DNA of 64,000 nucleotides. It comes from Bauldia sp963759235 (GTDB lineage: Bacteria > Pseudomonadota > Alphaproteobacteria > Rhizobiales > Kaistiaceae). Both the position numbers and the translations under genes were made by a program. Of the stretch, positions 43,771 to 52,104 are shown in pieces (position 1 is the first letter of the stretch; the number at the start of each line of letters is the position of its first letter). The stretch spans positions 434,001-498,000 of the forward strand of contig CAVWYO010000005.1 in assembly GCA_963759235.1 (NCBI GenBank), read 5' to 3'. Under the pieces are notes generated by a model that worked only from the letters and a program-made list of their open reading frames with translations, did not search any database and was not told the DNA's origin.

Positions 43771-44192
43771 AGCGCCTTCCTGATCTTGTCGGCGTTCGTC
43801 GCGAGGATGTCGTTCGCCTCCATGTCGCCGGTGTGCGGCTTGAGCGCGACGCCCTCGAAGCGAGGGATGACGTGGAAATGAAGATGGAACACCGATTGTC
43901 CGGCCGCCGGCTCGTTGAACTGGATGATGGTCACGCCGTCGGCGTCAAAGGCGGTCTGGACCCCGCGGGCAACCTTCTGGACGGCGTACATCAGGCGGCC
44001 AAGCACCTCCGGGTCGGCGTCGAAGAGGTTGCGGGACGGAGCCTTGGGGATGACCAGGACATGCCCCTTGCCTTGCGGCATGACGTCCATGATGGCGATC
44101 GCATGATCGTCTTCGTAGATCCGCTGCGACGGTATCTCGCCCCGCAAGATGCGGGCGAAGATGTTCTGGTCGTCATAAGTCTTTGAAGCCAT
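43758..44192 (-). CDS. HIT-family nucleotide hydrolase/transferase
   Basis: This 144-residue histidine-triad protein of the HINT/Fhit type has the triad H-L-H-F-H-V-I-P (about residues 102-109), in which the central His is the nucleophile. The N-terminal F-A-R-I-L-R-G-E-I-P-S segment and the V-L-V-I-P-K motif (about 45-50) are also typical. Such proteins hydrolyse aminoacyl-adenylates or dinucleoside phosphates. It is transcribed leftward, about 100 bases after the FemAB-like gene. That run (RidA, GDPD, FemAB-like, HIT) is a frequent order in Rhizobiales. Confidence 0.95.
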   Translation of the reverse strand: MASKTYDDQNIFARILRGEIPSQRIYEDDHAIAIMDVMPQGKGHVLVIPKAPSRNLFDADPEVLGRLMYAVQKVARGVQTAFDADGVTIIQFNEPAAGQSVFHLHFHVIPRFEGVALKPHTGDMEANDILATNADKIRKALEGA

Positions 44193-44296
44193 CGATCGGC
44201 CTCCCTGGGCGCCTGCTCAGCCTAGGCAGATACTCGTCCGATGCCGAACTGTCACGGCCTCCCGTGCCGACAGCGCCCGGCTGGGGTGCCGGACGG

Positions 44297-45619
44297 CTAG
44301 GCGAGGGGAGGCGCGTCGGGGCCGCGTCGGAAGGGGGTGAATTCCGCCAGCACGTCACTATCGTGCGCCACCTGCCGCCGTTCCTGACGCAGATAGTCGG
44401 CAACAGCCCGGCGGAATCCGGGGTCGCCGATCCAGTGGGCGGAGTAGGTGATCACCGGCCGGTACCCGCGCGCCAGCTTGTGCTCGCCCTGGGCGCCCGC
44501 CTCGACCCGCGACAGCCCGTTGGCGATCGCCCAGTCCATCGCCTGGTAGTAGCAAAGCTCGAAGTGGAGAAAGGGCTGGTCCTCCACCGTTCCCCAGTAG
44601 CGGCCGAACAAAGCGTCCGACCCGATCAGGTTGAGGGCGCCGGCGATGAACCGTCGGCCGCGCTTTGCCATGATCAACAGGATGCGATCGGCCATCCGCT
44701 CGCCGATCAGCGAAAAGAAGCGCCGGTTGAGATACGGCCGCCCCCATTTGCGCGAGCCGGTGTCCATGTAGAAGCTGAAAAAGGCGTCCCAGGCGGTCTC
44801 GGTTAGGTCGGCTCCGGTCAGGTGGACGATTTCGATGCCACCGGCGATTGCATCGCGCCGTTCGCGGCGGATCGCCTTGCGTTTGCGGGAGGCCAGCGCC
44901 GCGAGGAAATCGTCGAAGTCGCGATAGCCTTCGTTGAAGAAGTGGTACTGGTGATCGGTGCGCTGCAGGTAGCCCGCCTCGCCGAGGAGGTTCCAGTCGG
45001 CCTCGGTCGCGAAGGTGACATGCAGCGACGACACACCAAGCTTTTTCGCCAGGGCGGCGGCGCCTTGCGCCAAAACCGCACGGTGCTGGTCGGCGTCCGG
45101 CCCCGGCCGTGCGAGCAGCCGACGGCCGGCCACCGGCGTAAACGGCACCGAGACCTGGAGTTTCGGGTAATAGCGGCCGCCGGCGCGCTCGAAGGCGTCG
45201 GCCCAGCCATGGTCGAACACATACTCGCCCATCGAATGCGACTTGAGATAGCAGGGGAGAATCGCCGAGGGCCGCCCGTCCGCCCCGGCCAGTACCAGAT
45301 GCTGGCCGAGCCATCCGGTCTTTCGGGTCGCAGTGCCGGATTCCTCCAACGACCAGAGGAAGTCGTGGGCGAGGAATGGGTTATACTCCGCCGTGATGTC
45401 CAGGGGCGTCGGCTGCATCGCGCCCTCCTGACAGTCGGCCTCGGCCGGGCCGGCCATCGGCACGACGTGCGTCGCGGTTCGACCGCCGGCGTTGATGGCG
45501 GCGCGTGCGCGGACGGGGTTCGCGCAAGCGTCCCAGTCATCGCGGGCGACGTCGGCGAGCGACGACACAACGGTCAGCGTCGCATCGGTTTTGGTGCTTT
45601 GGTTCACAGGTAGCGTCAC
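44297..45619 (-). CDS. FemAB/GNAT-like acyl or aminoacyl transferase (DUF482 family)
   Basis: This 440-residue protein is of the DUF482/peptidoglycan-biosynthesis type, which has a double GNAT fold related to FemAB. It carries the K-R-K-A-I-R-R-E-R segment (about residues 244-252), G-A-L-N-L-I-G-S-D-A-L-F-G-R-Y-W-G (about 325-341), H-F-E-L-C-Y-Y-Q and the conserved G-A-Q-G-E-H-K-L-A-R-G-Y near 380. The expected opening W-D-A-C-A-N-P is followed by about 45 residues that relatives lack before Y-N-P-F-L-A-H-D-F-L resumes, so this copy carries an insertion. Substrate unknown. It is downstream of the GDPD gene on the same strand. Confidence 0.85.
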   Translation of the reverse strand: MTLPVNQSTKTDATLTVVSSLADVARDDWDACANPVRARAAINAGGRTATHVVPMAGPAEADCQEGAMQPTPLDITAEYNPFLAHDFLWSLEESGTATRKTGWLGQHLVLAGADGRPSAILPCYLKSHSMGEYVFDHGWADAFERAGGRYYPKLQVSVPFTPVAGRRLLARPGPDADQHRAVLAQGAAALAKKLGVSSLHVTFATEADWNLLGEAGYLQRTDHQYHFFNEGYRDFDDFLAALASRKRKAIRRERRDAIAGGIEIVHLTGADLTETAWDAFFSFYMDTGSRKWGRPYLNRRFFSLIGERMADRILLIMAKRGRRFIAGALNLIGSDALFGRYWGTVEDQPFLHFELCYYQAMDWAIANGLSRVEAGAQGEHKLARGYRPVITYSAHWIGDPGFRRAVADYLRQERRQVAHDSDVLAEFTPFRRGPDAPPLA

Positions 45620-45755
45620 TCAACACGGGGTCTCATCCCATCACCTAGGTCGCAGAGCCGCAAGCGCAACGGATCGTCGCAGACGCCCGGGCGGACCCGG
45701 TCGATCGGCGAGCCCCCAGAGGGATGAGCGAGACTACACCGAACCTGTGGAGCGG

Positions 45756-46526
45756 TTATGGCGAGATCGTCCTATTCGTGTCGGCGGCGGGATCGAAGCC
45801 TTCGAAGATGATCTGGTCGGCATAGCGACGCGCCGTCCGCCGGTCCTCTTCGCTGCGCACCGTCCAGGTGAGGAGCGGCAGCCCGAAGTGACGCAGAAGG
45901 AGGGGCGCGCTCGCAGGCAGGTCCTGCACGCAGTAGGCGATGAAGTCCGGTCGGACCCAGGGGGCGGCCAGAAGATGCCGCAGGGCGAAGCGGCGCGGCG
46001 CCGACAGGGACGGCCATTTCTCGGCGGCAAAGTCGTCGGCCACAATGCCGCGGGGCAGGTGGGGCGTGAGTGCGCTCATCGCCCTCACGGTGCGCGGTTC
46101 GAACGACATCACCGCCACCGGTCCTACATAGTCGTTGAGAAGCGGCGCCGCCTGCTCTGCCAGCCGCCGGTCGCCGCCCTCGCCGGTCTTCAACTCGACG
46201 AACAGCGGCACCCGGCCGGCGACAACCGCCAGCAGCTCGGCCAGGGTCGGGACCCGATGGCCGGACCCGCGGAGCTCCAGCGCCGTCAGTTCGGCGTGGG
46301 ACCGCATATGGACGGCGCCGCTGCCGGTCGTAAGCCGGTCGAGATGGTGATCGTGGAAGACGATCACGTGGTCGTCGGCGGTGAGCCTGATGTCGCACTC
46401 TACCGCAAACCCGCGGGTTGCGGCCTCCTCGGCAGCGGCCAGCGTGTTCTCCACCCGGCCGGCCGCCGGATCGTGGTAGCCGCGATGGGCGACCGGACGC
46501 TCGGTCAGCCAGCCAAAGGCGCGCAC
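45756..46526 (-). CDS. Glycerophosphodiester phosphodiesterase
   Basis: This 256-residue cytoplasmic GDPD releases glycerol-3-phosphate from glycerophosphodiesters. It has the catalytic H-R-G motif (about residues 14-16), E-N-T near 26, the metal-binding E-C-D-I-R-L (about 43-48) and the second active-site histidine in V-F-H-D-H (about 56-60). A later glutamate in F-V-E-L-K completes the metal site. There is no signal peptide, so it acts in the cytosol. It starts eight bases after the RidA gene, so the two are cotranscribed. Confidence 0.94.
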   Translation of the reverse strand: MRAFGWLTERPVAHRGYHDPAAGRVENTLAAAEEAATRGFAVECDIRLTADDHVIVFHDHHLDRLTTGSGAVHMRSHAELTALELRGSGHRVPTLAELLAVVAGRVPLFVELKTGEGGDRRLAEQAAPLLNDYVGPVAVMSFEPRTVRAMSALTPHLPRGIVADDFAAEKWPSLSAPRRFALRHLLAAPWVRPDFIAYCVQDLPASAPLLLRHFGLPLLTWTVRSEEDRRTARRYADQIIFEGFDPAADTNRTISP

Positions 46527-46534
46527 GAATCGGC

Positions 46535-47002
46535 TCAGGCGATCTCGGCGACCGCCTCGATCTCGACGGCGACGCCGAGCGGCAGGGTTCCCATGCCGAT
46601 CGCGGATCGCGCATGCTTGCCGCGCTGGTCGCCGAGGACCTCGGTGATGAGGTCCGAGCCGCCGTTGACCACCTTGTGGACGTCGGCGAAATCGGGGACA
46701 GCATTGACGAATCCAACCACCTTGACGATCCGCGTCACTCTTTCCAGGTCGCCGACCGCCGCCTTGAGGACGCCGAGTACGTTGACGGCGCAGAGCCTTG
46801 CCGCCTCCTGGCCCTGCTCGAGCGAATATTCGCGGCCGACCTTGCCGACGAACTTGACGCCGTCAGGGGCGAGGGGTACCTGGCCCGAAACAAAAACGAG
46901 CTTGCCGGCGATCACAAAAGGGACGTAGTTTGCGGCCGGCTTTCCGGGGGTCGGAAGGTCGATGCCGAGCGCGGCAAGCCGTGCTTCGATTTCACTGGCC
47001 AT
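46535..47002 (-). CDS. RidA-family reactive-intermediate deaminase
   Basis: This 155-residue member of the YjgF/YER057c/UK114 (RidA) superfamily has the YjgH-like, longer form (A-A-N-Y-V-P-F-V opening, V-S-G-Q-V-P motif near residue 39, and V-L-G-V-L-K-A-A-V-G near 75). The canonical catalytic Arg of RidA (R105 in the Salmonella enzyme) is not clearly placed, so imine deaminase activity is uncertain. It is the first gene of a leftward run with GDPD and FemAB-like genes. eipB is divergent from it, with 113 bases between them. Confidence 0.9.
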   Translation of the reverse strand: MASEIEARLAALGIDLPTPGKPAANYVPFVIAGKLVFVSGQVPLAPDGVKFVGKVGREYSLEQGQEAARLCAVNVLGVLKAAVGDLERVTRIVKVVGFVNAVPDFADVHKVVNGGSDLITEVLGDQRGKHARSAIGMGTLPLGVAVEIEAVAEIA

Positions 47003-47115
47003 TTTTCGCTCCTCGTCGGGGGTCTTTTGACCGCGGCTGTGTGGCTCAAATTCAGCATGACGGCAAGAGGCCGGCCGCCCTTGTTTCCGCCACGGTCCCG
47101 GAGCATGGAGCGCCG

Positions 47116-47970
47116 ATGAGGGATTCGCGCTTGATTTGCAATGTGAAGCCGTTCGCGGCTCTCGTGGCGGGTATTGCGATGCCCGTTGCGCTCCTCGGCA
47201 GCGCCGCGGCGGCGCCGATCACGCTGGCGGCGCACCGGGCGGTTTACGACATCTCGCTCCTCGACAGCGCCGAGGGCTCGGACGTTGCAAGCGTCTCCGG
47301 TCGGCTGGTGATGGAATTCTCCGGCTCCGCTTGCGCCGGCTATACCTCGAAGCTCCGTTTCGTCACCCAGACCGAGGATCCCGACGGCCAAAGTCACGTG
47401 ACGGACGCCCGCTCGTCGACCTTCGAATCGCCGGACGGCCGCAAACTCGATTTCGCCAACGAGACCTACGCCGGCGAGGTGCTTGCCGAGGAATCACGCG
47501 GCACCGCCAACCGCGAGAACGACGGCATTGCCGTGGCGCTCACCAAGCCGGAGCAGAAGAAGCTGGATATCTCCGGTCCGCTGGTATTTCCGACCGCCCA
47601 GATGGGCAAGATCCTCGCCTCCGCCGCGCACGGCGACGCCTTCCTCTCGATGGCGGTCTATGACGGGTCGGAGGACGGCCAGACGGTCTTCGAGACCGCC
47701 GGCGTCATCGGCAAGGTATCGACCACCGCCGACGACGTTGGCGACGAGACCCCCATCACGCAGGCCGGCATCGCCCATCTTCGCCACTGGCCGTTGACGC
47801 TGAGCTATTTCGACCGGGCCGACACGGGCGACGACACGCCGTTCTATGTGATGTCCTTCGTCATCTACGAGAACGGCGTCGGGCGCACCCTCAAGATCGA
47901 TTACGGCGACTTCGCCCTGGCCGGCAAGTTGACCGGGCTCGAGCTTCTGCCCTCGACACCCTGCCCTTGA
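47116..47970 (+). CDS. eipB: Cell-envelope integrity protein EipB (DUF1849)
   Basis: EipB is a periplasmic beta-spiral protein needed for envelope integrity in Brucella and conserved in Alphaproteobacteria. The 284-residue protein has a signal peptide (about residues 1-33, ending A-A-A-A). The DUF1849 domain includes the opening A-H-R-A-V-Y-D-I-S-L (about 38-47), the G-x-x-x-M-E-F-S-G segment, and two conserved cysteines that form a disulphide in Brucella (C near 75 and the C-terminal T-P-C-P). The start at 47116 precedes the signal peptide. Its last 70 bases overlap the convergent WS/DGAT-like gene. Confidence 0.92.
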   Translation: MRDSRLICNVKPFAALVAGIAMPVALLGSAAAAPITLAAHRAVYDISLLDSAEGSDVASVSGRLVMEFSGSACAGYTSKLRFVTQTEDPDGQSHVTDARSSTFESPDGRKLDFANETYAGEVLAEESRGTANRENDGIAVALTKPEQKKLDISGPLVFPTAQMGKILASAAHGDAFLSMAVYDGSEDGQTVFETAGVIGKVSTTADDVGDETPITQAGIAHLRHWPLTLSYFDRADTGDDTPFYVMSFVIYENGVGRTLKIDYGDFALAGKLTGLELLPSTPCP

Positions 47971-49187
47971 CGGGCCCCCCGCCGGCTCGAATAGACCGGC
48001 CGTTCCGGCTCCTCGCTGAAGGCGGCGAGCATATCCTCGACCGCGCTGGTGTCGTCACCCTCGTCGGGATTGAGGAGCCGACGGACCCGTTCGAGGAGCA
48101 CAGGGCGTTCGGCGCTGAAACCGTTTCCCGGCACCAGGGTGGCGTTGTAGTGCTCGCCGTCGGCAAGCGCCACCAGCGCAAGCGGCACCGGTCCCCATAG
48201 CGGTGGGATCCCGAACGTCGCGGTGACCTGCCGGCCGCCAAGGGCGATGTTGCGGGGCATCGGGATCAGCGTCGCCACGGCGTCGAAGTTCGAATACCAG
48301 ATCCGCATCATCATCCGGGCGAGGCGCCGCGGCGCCAGCGCCACCAGCCATTGCATGACCGGCAGGTCCTGGGCGCGGGCGAGGCCGGGGACGGGGAGCC
48401 CCTTCTTCCGCGGTTTCGCCTTCGTCGAGACCGTCACCATCTTGAGCGCGTTGCCGACGCCGTTGTCCGTCCGCCGTTTTACGAAGCGGGTGCGTCCGAC
48501 ATTGCCGTGCAGCGGCTGGGCGTGGGGGAACAGAGCCGCGTCGGCTACCGTCGTCGCAACCACCGCCGCCAGCCTTTCGCTCGAATCACCCTCGCGAATC
48601 ATGCCCCGCCGAGGCACTTGGAGGAGTGACAGTCCGGGATCGTGGACCGCGATGCCGCCCGGCAGGTCGAGCGGATCGACGGCCGGCAGCCGTGCAGCGA
48701 TGGCCAGGTGGCGCGGCGTCGTCTCGTAGCGCGACATGCGCGCCAGGATCTGCAGGCCTCGTACCGCGTCGGCGAGGCCGTGGCGGATCTGCATGAAGAG
48801 TGCCGAGAGCGGCGGTTCCCCCTGAGCTTCGCGGTCCGGATCCAGCGGGTTGAGCACGAATATCCGCCACGGCGGTCCGTCGATGCGGATCGGGCTTCGC
48901 CGCAGCCGGTCCATGCGCGGCACCAACTGACCGATCCGGGTGACCGACGGATCGCGGACGACGGCAACGTGCTTCTGAAGGTCGATCGGGCCCGAGGAGC
49001 GCTTGGCGAAGGTCCACAGGCCGACCCGGATCGACTGCTCGGTGAGGGCCGGGAGCGCCTCAATGACGCCTTCCATCTCGGCAAGCAGAACGGCGAGATC
49101 ACATGGCCCATCGAGAACGGCCACCGCGTTCATGTAACAATCGCCGAGGTTATAAAAGATCGTGTCGCTGAGGCTGAGCCGCCTCAT
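47901..49187 (-). CDS. WS/DGAT-like acyltransferase-fold protein
   Basis: This 428-residue protein has the fold of bacterial wax ester synthase/diacylglycerol acyltransferases. The opening R-L-S-x-x-D-x-x-F-Y is typical. The catalytic H-H-x-x-x-D-G motif is degenerate, reading R-H-G-L-A-D-A at about residues 135-141: the second His and the Asp remain, the first His and the Gly do not. The later N-x-x-x-x-x-x-G-P region appears near 320-345 (I-P-P-L-W-G-P). Activity is therefore uncertain. It runs antisense into the last 70 bases of eipB. Confidence 0.72.
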   Translation of the reverse strand: MRRLSLSDTIFYNLGDCYMNAVAVLDGPCDLAVLLAEMEGVIEALPALTEQSIRVGLWTFAKRSSGPIDLQKHVAVVRDPSVTRIGQLVPRMDRLRRSPIRIDGPPWRIFVLNPLDPDREAQGEPPLSALFMQIRHGLADAVRGLQILARMSRYETTPRHLAIAARLPAVDPLDLPGGIAVHDPGLSLLQVPRRGMIREGDSSERLAAVVATTVADAALFPHAQPLHGNVGRTRFVKRRTDNGVGNALKMVTVSTKAKPRKKGLPVPGLARAQDLPVMQWLVALAPRRLARMMMRIWYSNFDAVATLIPMPRNIALGGRQVTATFGIPPLWGPVPLALVALADGEHYNATLVPGNGFSAERPVLLERVRRLLNPDEGDDTSAVEDMLAAFSEEPERPVYSSRRGARQGQGVEGRSSSPVNLPARAKSP

Positions 49188-49376
49188 TTGTCGCTCCCCG
49201 TCGGCCGGACTTTTCTGCCCTCGCTGGTGCCAAGTCTAAGACATCCGCCGGCAATGGCAAATACGCCATGAGTATGGCACCTCGGCGACAATCGGCCAGA
49301 GGTGGCGCGGTCCGATCGCGGTGTGTCGCGGGCATAAAGGGAGGTCTTTCGGCCAGGGATGCCTGCTCACCGCGGG

Positions 49377-49409
49377 AGGGCGTCCGGCGCGCGGGGCGCC
49401 GGACGCCCT
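49377..49409 (-). terminator. Strong hairpin downstream of the first RTX gene
   Basis: A perfect 14-bp GC-rich stem, AGGGCGTCCGGCGC (49377-49390) and GCGCCGGACGCCCT (49396-49409), lies six bases beyond the RTX stop codon on the minus strand. No T-run follows, so it may act with Rho or protect the mRNA end. Confidence 0.65.
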
Positions 49410-49415
49410 GTTGGG

Positions 49416-50615
49416 TCAGATCATCAGGAAGTCGGAGGCGTCGAGGTGGAGCCCGCTGTCAAGCTGAGCGAACTGCACCTTGCCGCCGGGATCGGAGCCG
49501 TTCGGGTCATAGAACAGCTTGCCGCTATTGTCGTTGTAGATGATGTAGTCGTTGGAATCATGGGCCGAGTGGCCGACCCAGAACTCCTTGCCGTTGAGGG
49601 CGTTGCCGATCACCGAGAAGATGGCTTTGTCGAGCCAGATCTTATCGGTGCCGGGCGTGAAGTCGGAGATGGTGTCGACGTTGGTGACGGCGTCGAGCGC
49701 GGTGTCGAAGACGAAGGCGTCCTTGCCGTTGTTGCCGATGAGATTGTCGTTGCCGGCGCCGCCATTGATCGCGTCGGCACCGCCGCCACCTCGCACTAGG
49801 TCGTCGCCGTCCCCACCGAACAGCACGTCCTTGCCGCCTTGGCCGTAGACATTGTCGTTGCCGGCATCGCCGCGCAGCGTGTCGGCGCCGCCGTTGCCCT
49901 GGACACTGTCGTTGCCATCGCCACCTTGTATGTTGTCGGCACCGGCATAGCCCACCAAATAGTCCGAACCGCCGAGGCCGAGGATCACATTGTCCCCGCC
50001 ATCGCCGTACAGAGAGTCGCCATAGCCGGACCCGGTCAGGTTCTCGATGCCGTGGAACGAGTCTCCTTCGGCGTCGCTGTAGTGGCCGACACCGGTGTTG
50101 AGCGAGGCAAAGACGCCACCCGGCGACGTGAAGTAGGAGACGGTGTCGACGCCGTTGCCGCCGGTCAGGAGGTCGGCTCCGCCGCCGCCCTTGAGCAGAT
50201 CGTTGCCGTCGCCGCCGATCAGGACGTCGGCGCCGTTGAGGCCGTAGAGGGTGTCGTTGCCGTTTCCGCCATCGAGGATATTGACGCCGTTGCTGCCGGT
50301 GAGGGTGTCGTTGTGGCTGGAGCCGGTGAGGTTCTCGATATTGACGAGCGTGTCGCCCTCGGCGGTGCCGCCACTGCCGGTTCCAGCGGCGAGGCTGACG
50401 ACAACACCAGCGGTGGAGTCGACGTAGCTGGCAGTGTCGACGCCGGTGCCGCCGTCGAGATAGTCGGCTCCGCCTCCGCCCTTCAGCATGTCGTTGCCGC
50501 CGAGGCCGTAGATGAAGTCGTTGCCGTCGAGACCGTAGATGTTGTCCGCGCCGTTGGTGACGCCGTCGAGACCGTTGAGGACTTCGGCGAGGTTGGTGCC
50601 GATAACGGTGGCCAT
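49416..50615 (-). CDS. RTX calcium-binding repeat protein 1
   Basis: This 399-residue acidic protein is built of G-G-x-G-x-D nonapeptide repeats that form a calcium-binding beta-roll (blocks at about residues 24-58, 111-154 and 200-300). Two homologous beta inserts lie between them: one around D-T-A-S-Y to N-L-T-G-S-S (59-100), and one around D-T-V-S-Y to N-L-T-G-S-G (157-197). This shows an internal duplication. The C-terminal 95 residues (F-V-F-D-T, D-F-T-P-G-T-D-K-I, L-F-Y-D-P-N-G, A-S-D-F-L-M-I) resemble a type I secretion signal region. No enzymatic domain is present. The HlyC-like gene is directly upstream. The start at 50615 removes an unrelated N-terminal stretch. Confidence 0.9.
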   Translation of the reverse strand: MATVIGTNLAEVLNGLDGVTNGADNIYGLDGNDFIYGLGGNDMLKGGGGADYLDGGTGVDTASYVDSTAGVVVSLAAGTGSGGTAEGDTLVNIENLTGSSHNDTLTGSNGVNILDGGNGNDTLYGLNGADVLIGGDGNDLLKGGGGADLLTGGNGVDTVSYFTSPGGVFASLNTGVGHYSDAEGDSFHGIENLTGSGYGDSLYGDGGDNVILGLGGSDYLVGYAGADNIQGGDGNDSVQGNGGADTLRGDAGNDNVYGQGGKDVLFGGDGDDLVRGGGGADAINGGAGNDNLIGNNGKDAFVFDTALDAVTNVDTISDFTPGTDKIWLDKAIFSVIGNALNGKEFWVGHSAHDSNDYIIYNDNSGKLFYDPNGSDPGGKVQFAQLDSGLHLDASDFLMI

Positions 50616-50797
50616 GGTCGTGCTCCTTTTTCGAGTTTCGCAAGCACCGGTGACCGGTGCGTGGTTAACTCCCCCAGGACTGCAGCGACCTCTCACTCCC
50701 TTGGTGAGTGCCAGGCGATCTTCTCCGTGCCGCGTGGCTCCCTTCGTTTTGTTGTGAGAACACTACGCCGGTATTCGGCGAAGCGCAGTGAAACGGC

Positions 50798-51328
50798 TCA
50801 CACGCCCCCGGCGCGCTCTTGCCGATGCTCGATGTGCCGCTCGAGAAAGGCATTGACACTGAGCCGCACCGGCCGGGTGGTGCCGTCCTTGTAGTGGCGC
50901 TTGAAATAGATGGTTTCCTTGCCGCGGCAGACGAGCCGGGCGGCTTCGAGAAGAAACCGGTTGACCTCAGCCGTGTTCGCCGCCCAGCCGTTGAACAGAA
51001 TGCAGTCGCCCTCGCGGGCGTGCTCGTCGGAGAGGCCGGCGCGCCCCTCCACCCAGGCCTCGGCCCGGTCCTTGGTGGTGATCGCCCAGCCGATGAATCC
51101 GACGATCTCGTTCTTGTCGTCGATTGCAAAGTAGTAGTGGCTGCGATTGATCTGTCCGGCGAGGACCCGCGACCAGTCGCCGAACTGGAGTTGGGCGAAG
51201 GCAGGCTTGGTCATCAGATGGTTGACGGCAAGCCCAAGCGCGGTCGCCGGCGTCTTTGGCCGAAACAACCGCAGCGGCGGAACGCCGGCAGTGGTGGCAG
51301 GGTGATTCGCGATCGAAGCCTGTTCCAT
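50798..51328 (-). CDS. HlyC-like RTX-associated protein with altered active site
   Basis: This 176-residue protein resembles the toxin-activating lysine acyltransferases (HlyC family, GNAT-like fold). L-G-L-A-V-N-H-L-M (about residues 31-39), Y-Y-F-A-I-D-D-K-N-E-I-V-G-F-I-G-W-A (65-82) and G-D-C-I-L-F-N-G-W (107-115) align with the corresponding HlyC segments. At the positions of HlyC His23 (S-P-L-H) it reads K-P-A-F (41-44). At Asp92 (F-I-D-W) it reads F-N-G-W (112-115), so both known catalytic residues appear to be missing. A GGGAGG site precedes the ATG at 51328. It lies upstream of the RTX gene on the same strand, the usual hlyC-hlyA order. Confidence 0.6.
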   Translation of the reverse strand: MEQASIANHPATTAGVPPLRLFRPKTPATALGLAVNHLMTKPAFAQLQFGDWSRVLAGQINRSHYYFAIDDKNEIVGFIGWAITTKDRAEAWVEGRAGLSDEHAREGDCILFNGWAANTAEVNRFLLEAARLVCRGKETIYFKRHYKDGTTRPVRLSVNAFLERHIEHRQERAGGV

Positions 51329-51476
51329 GTTTGCCTCCCGGTCGGCCGCGGGGCAATGGAATGGCGGCCGGTTGTCAGCCCGAGGATCGCCGCGCGCAAG
51401 ACGCGGCAAACTTATCTAACGCGGCCGGAAGGGCGTGGCTGTGATGGCCGTCATACCGCCGGCGGGCCGCCCTCGA

Positions 51477-51956
51477 TCAGCGCCGGTCCCATTCCGCCGG
51501 GTGGGTGGCAAGCGCCGAGGTCTCCTTCGTCGAAGAAAGCACGATAAGCGTTTCGGTGCGCTGAATGCCCTCGACCGCCTTCACCACGGAACCCAAGAAG
51601 GCTTCGAGCGCGCTCGTGTTCCGCACCCGCACCTTGAGGAGATAATTCCAGCCGCCGGTGACGTGGTGGCACTCCAGCACGGCCGTCTCCTCGGCGACCC
51701 GAGCCAGGAACACCCCCTCCACCGACGGATCGCTCCAGCCGACAAAGACGATCGCCAGAAGGTCGAGATCAAGCGCCGCCGGGGCGACATGGGCGTGAAC
51801 GCCGGTGATGACGCCACGCTCGTGAAGCTTGCGAACGCGTTCGTTGACCGAGGAAACCGCTAGCCCGACGGCCTTGCCGAGCTCGGCATAGGGCGTCCGC
51901 CCGTCCTTCTGCAGCATTTCCAGAAGCTTACGGTCAATGTCATCGACGCCATTCAT
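51477..51956 (-). CDS. Lrp/AsnC-family transcriptional regulator
   Basis: This 159-residue regulator has an N-terminal helix-turn-helix (about residues 4-60: D-D-I-D-R-K-L-L-E-M-L-Q-K-D-G-R-T and V-S-S-V-N-E-R-V-R-K-L). A C-terminal RAM (AsnC) ligand-binding domain follows, with the strand V-T-G-G-W-N-Y-L-L-K-V-R-V (about 102-114). It probably forms octamers that bind an amino acid. The ATG at 51956 is used; 51974 is also possible. It is divergent from the second RTX gene (148 bases apart) and upstream of the HlyC-like gene, so it may govern the RTX locus. Confidence 0.92.
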   Translation of the reverse strand: MNGVDDIDRKLLEMLQKDGRTPYAELGKAVGLAVSSVNERVRKLHERGVITGVHAHVAPAALDLDLLAIVFVGWSDPSVEGVFLARVAEETAVLECHHVTGGWNYLLKVRVRNTSALEAFLGSVVKAVEGIQRTETLIVLSSTKETSALATHPAEWDRR

Positions 51957-52104
51957 TCGCCTTGATCCTCTCATTCGCGAATGGTATTCGGTTAGTGACT
52001 AAAATTACAGTAAGAAATACGACGCCTGCTATTCCTCGCAATCAGGCAGCCGGGGAAACCCTCCACGGCGCAGCTTCAAGAGACAGATCAGGGAACGAAA
52101 CACC

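Noticed and set aside
49416..50615. Possible pore-forming hemolysin
   Set aside because: No hydrophobic pore domain and no enzymatic domain is present; only RTX repeats and a secretion tail are seen.
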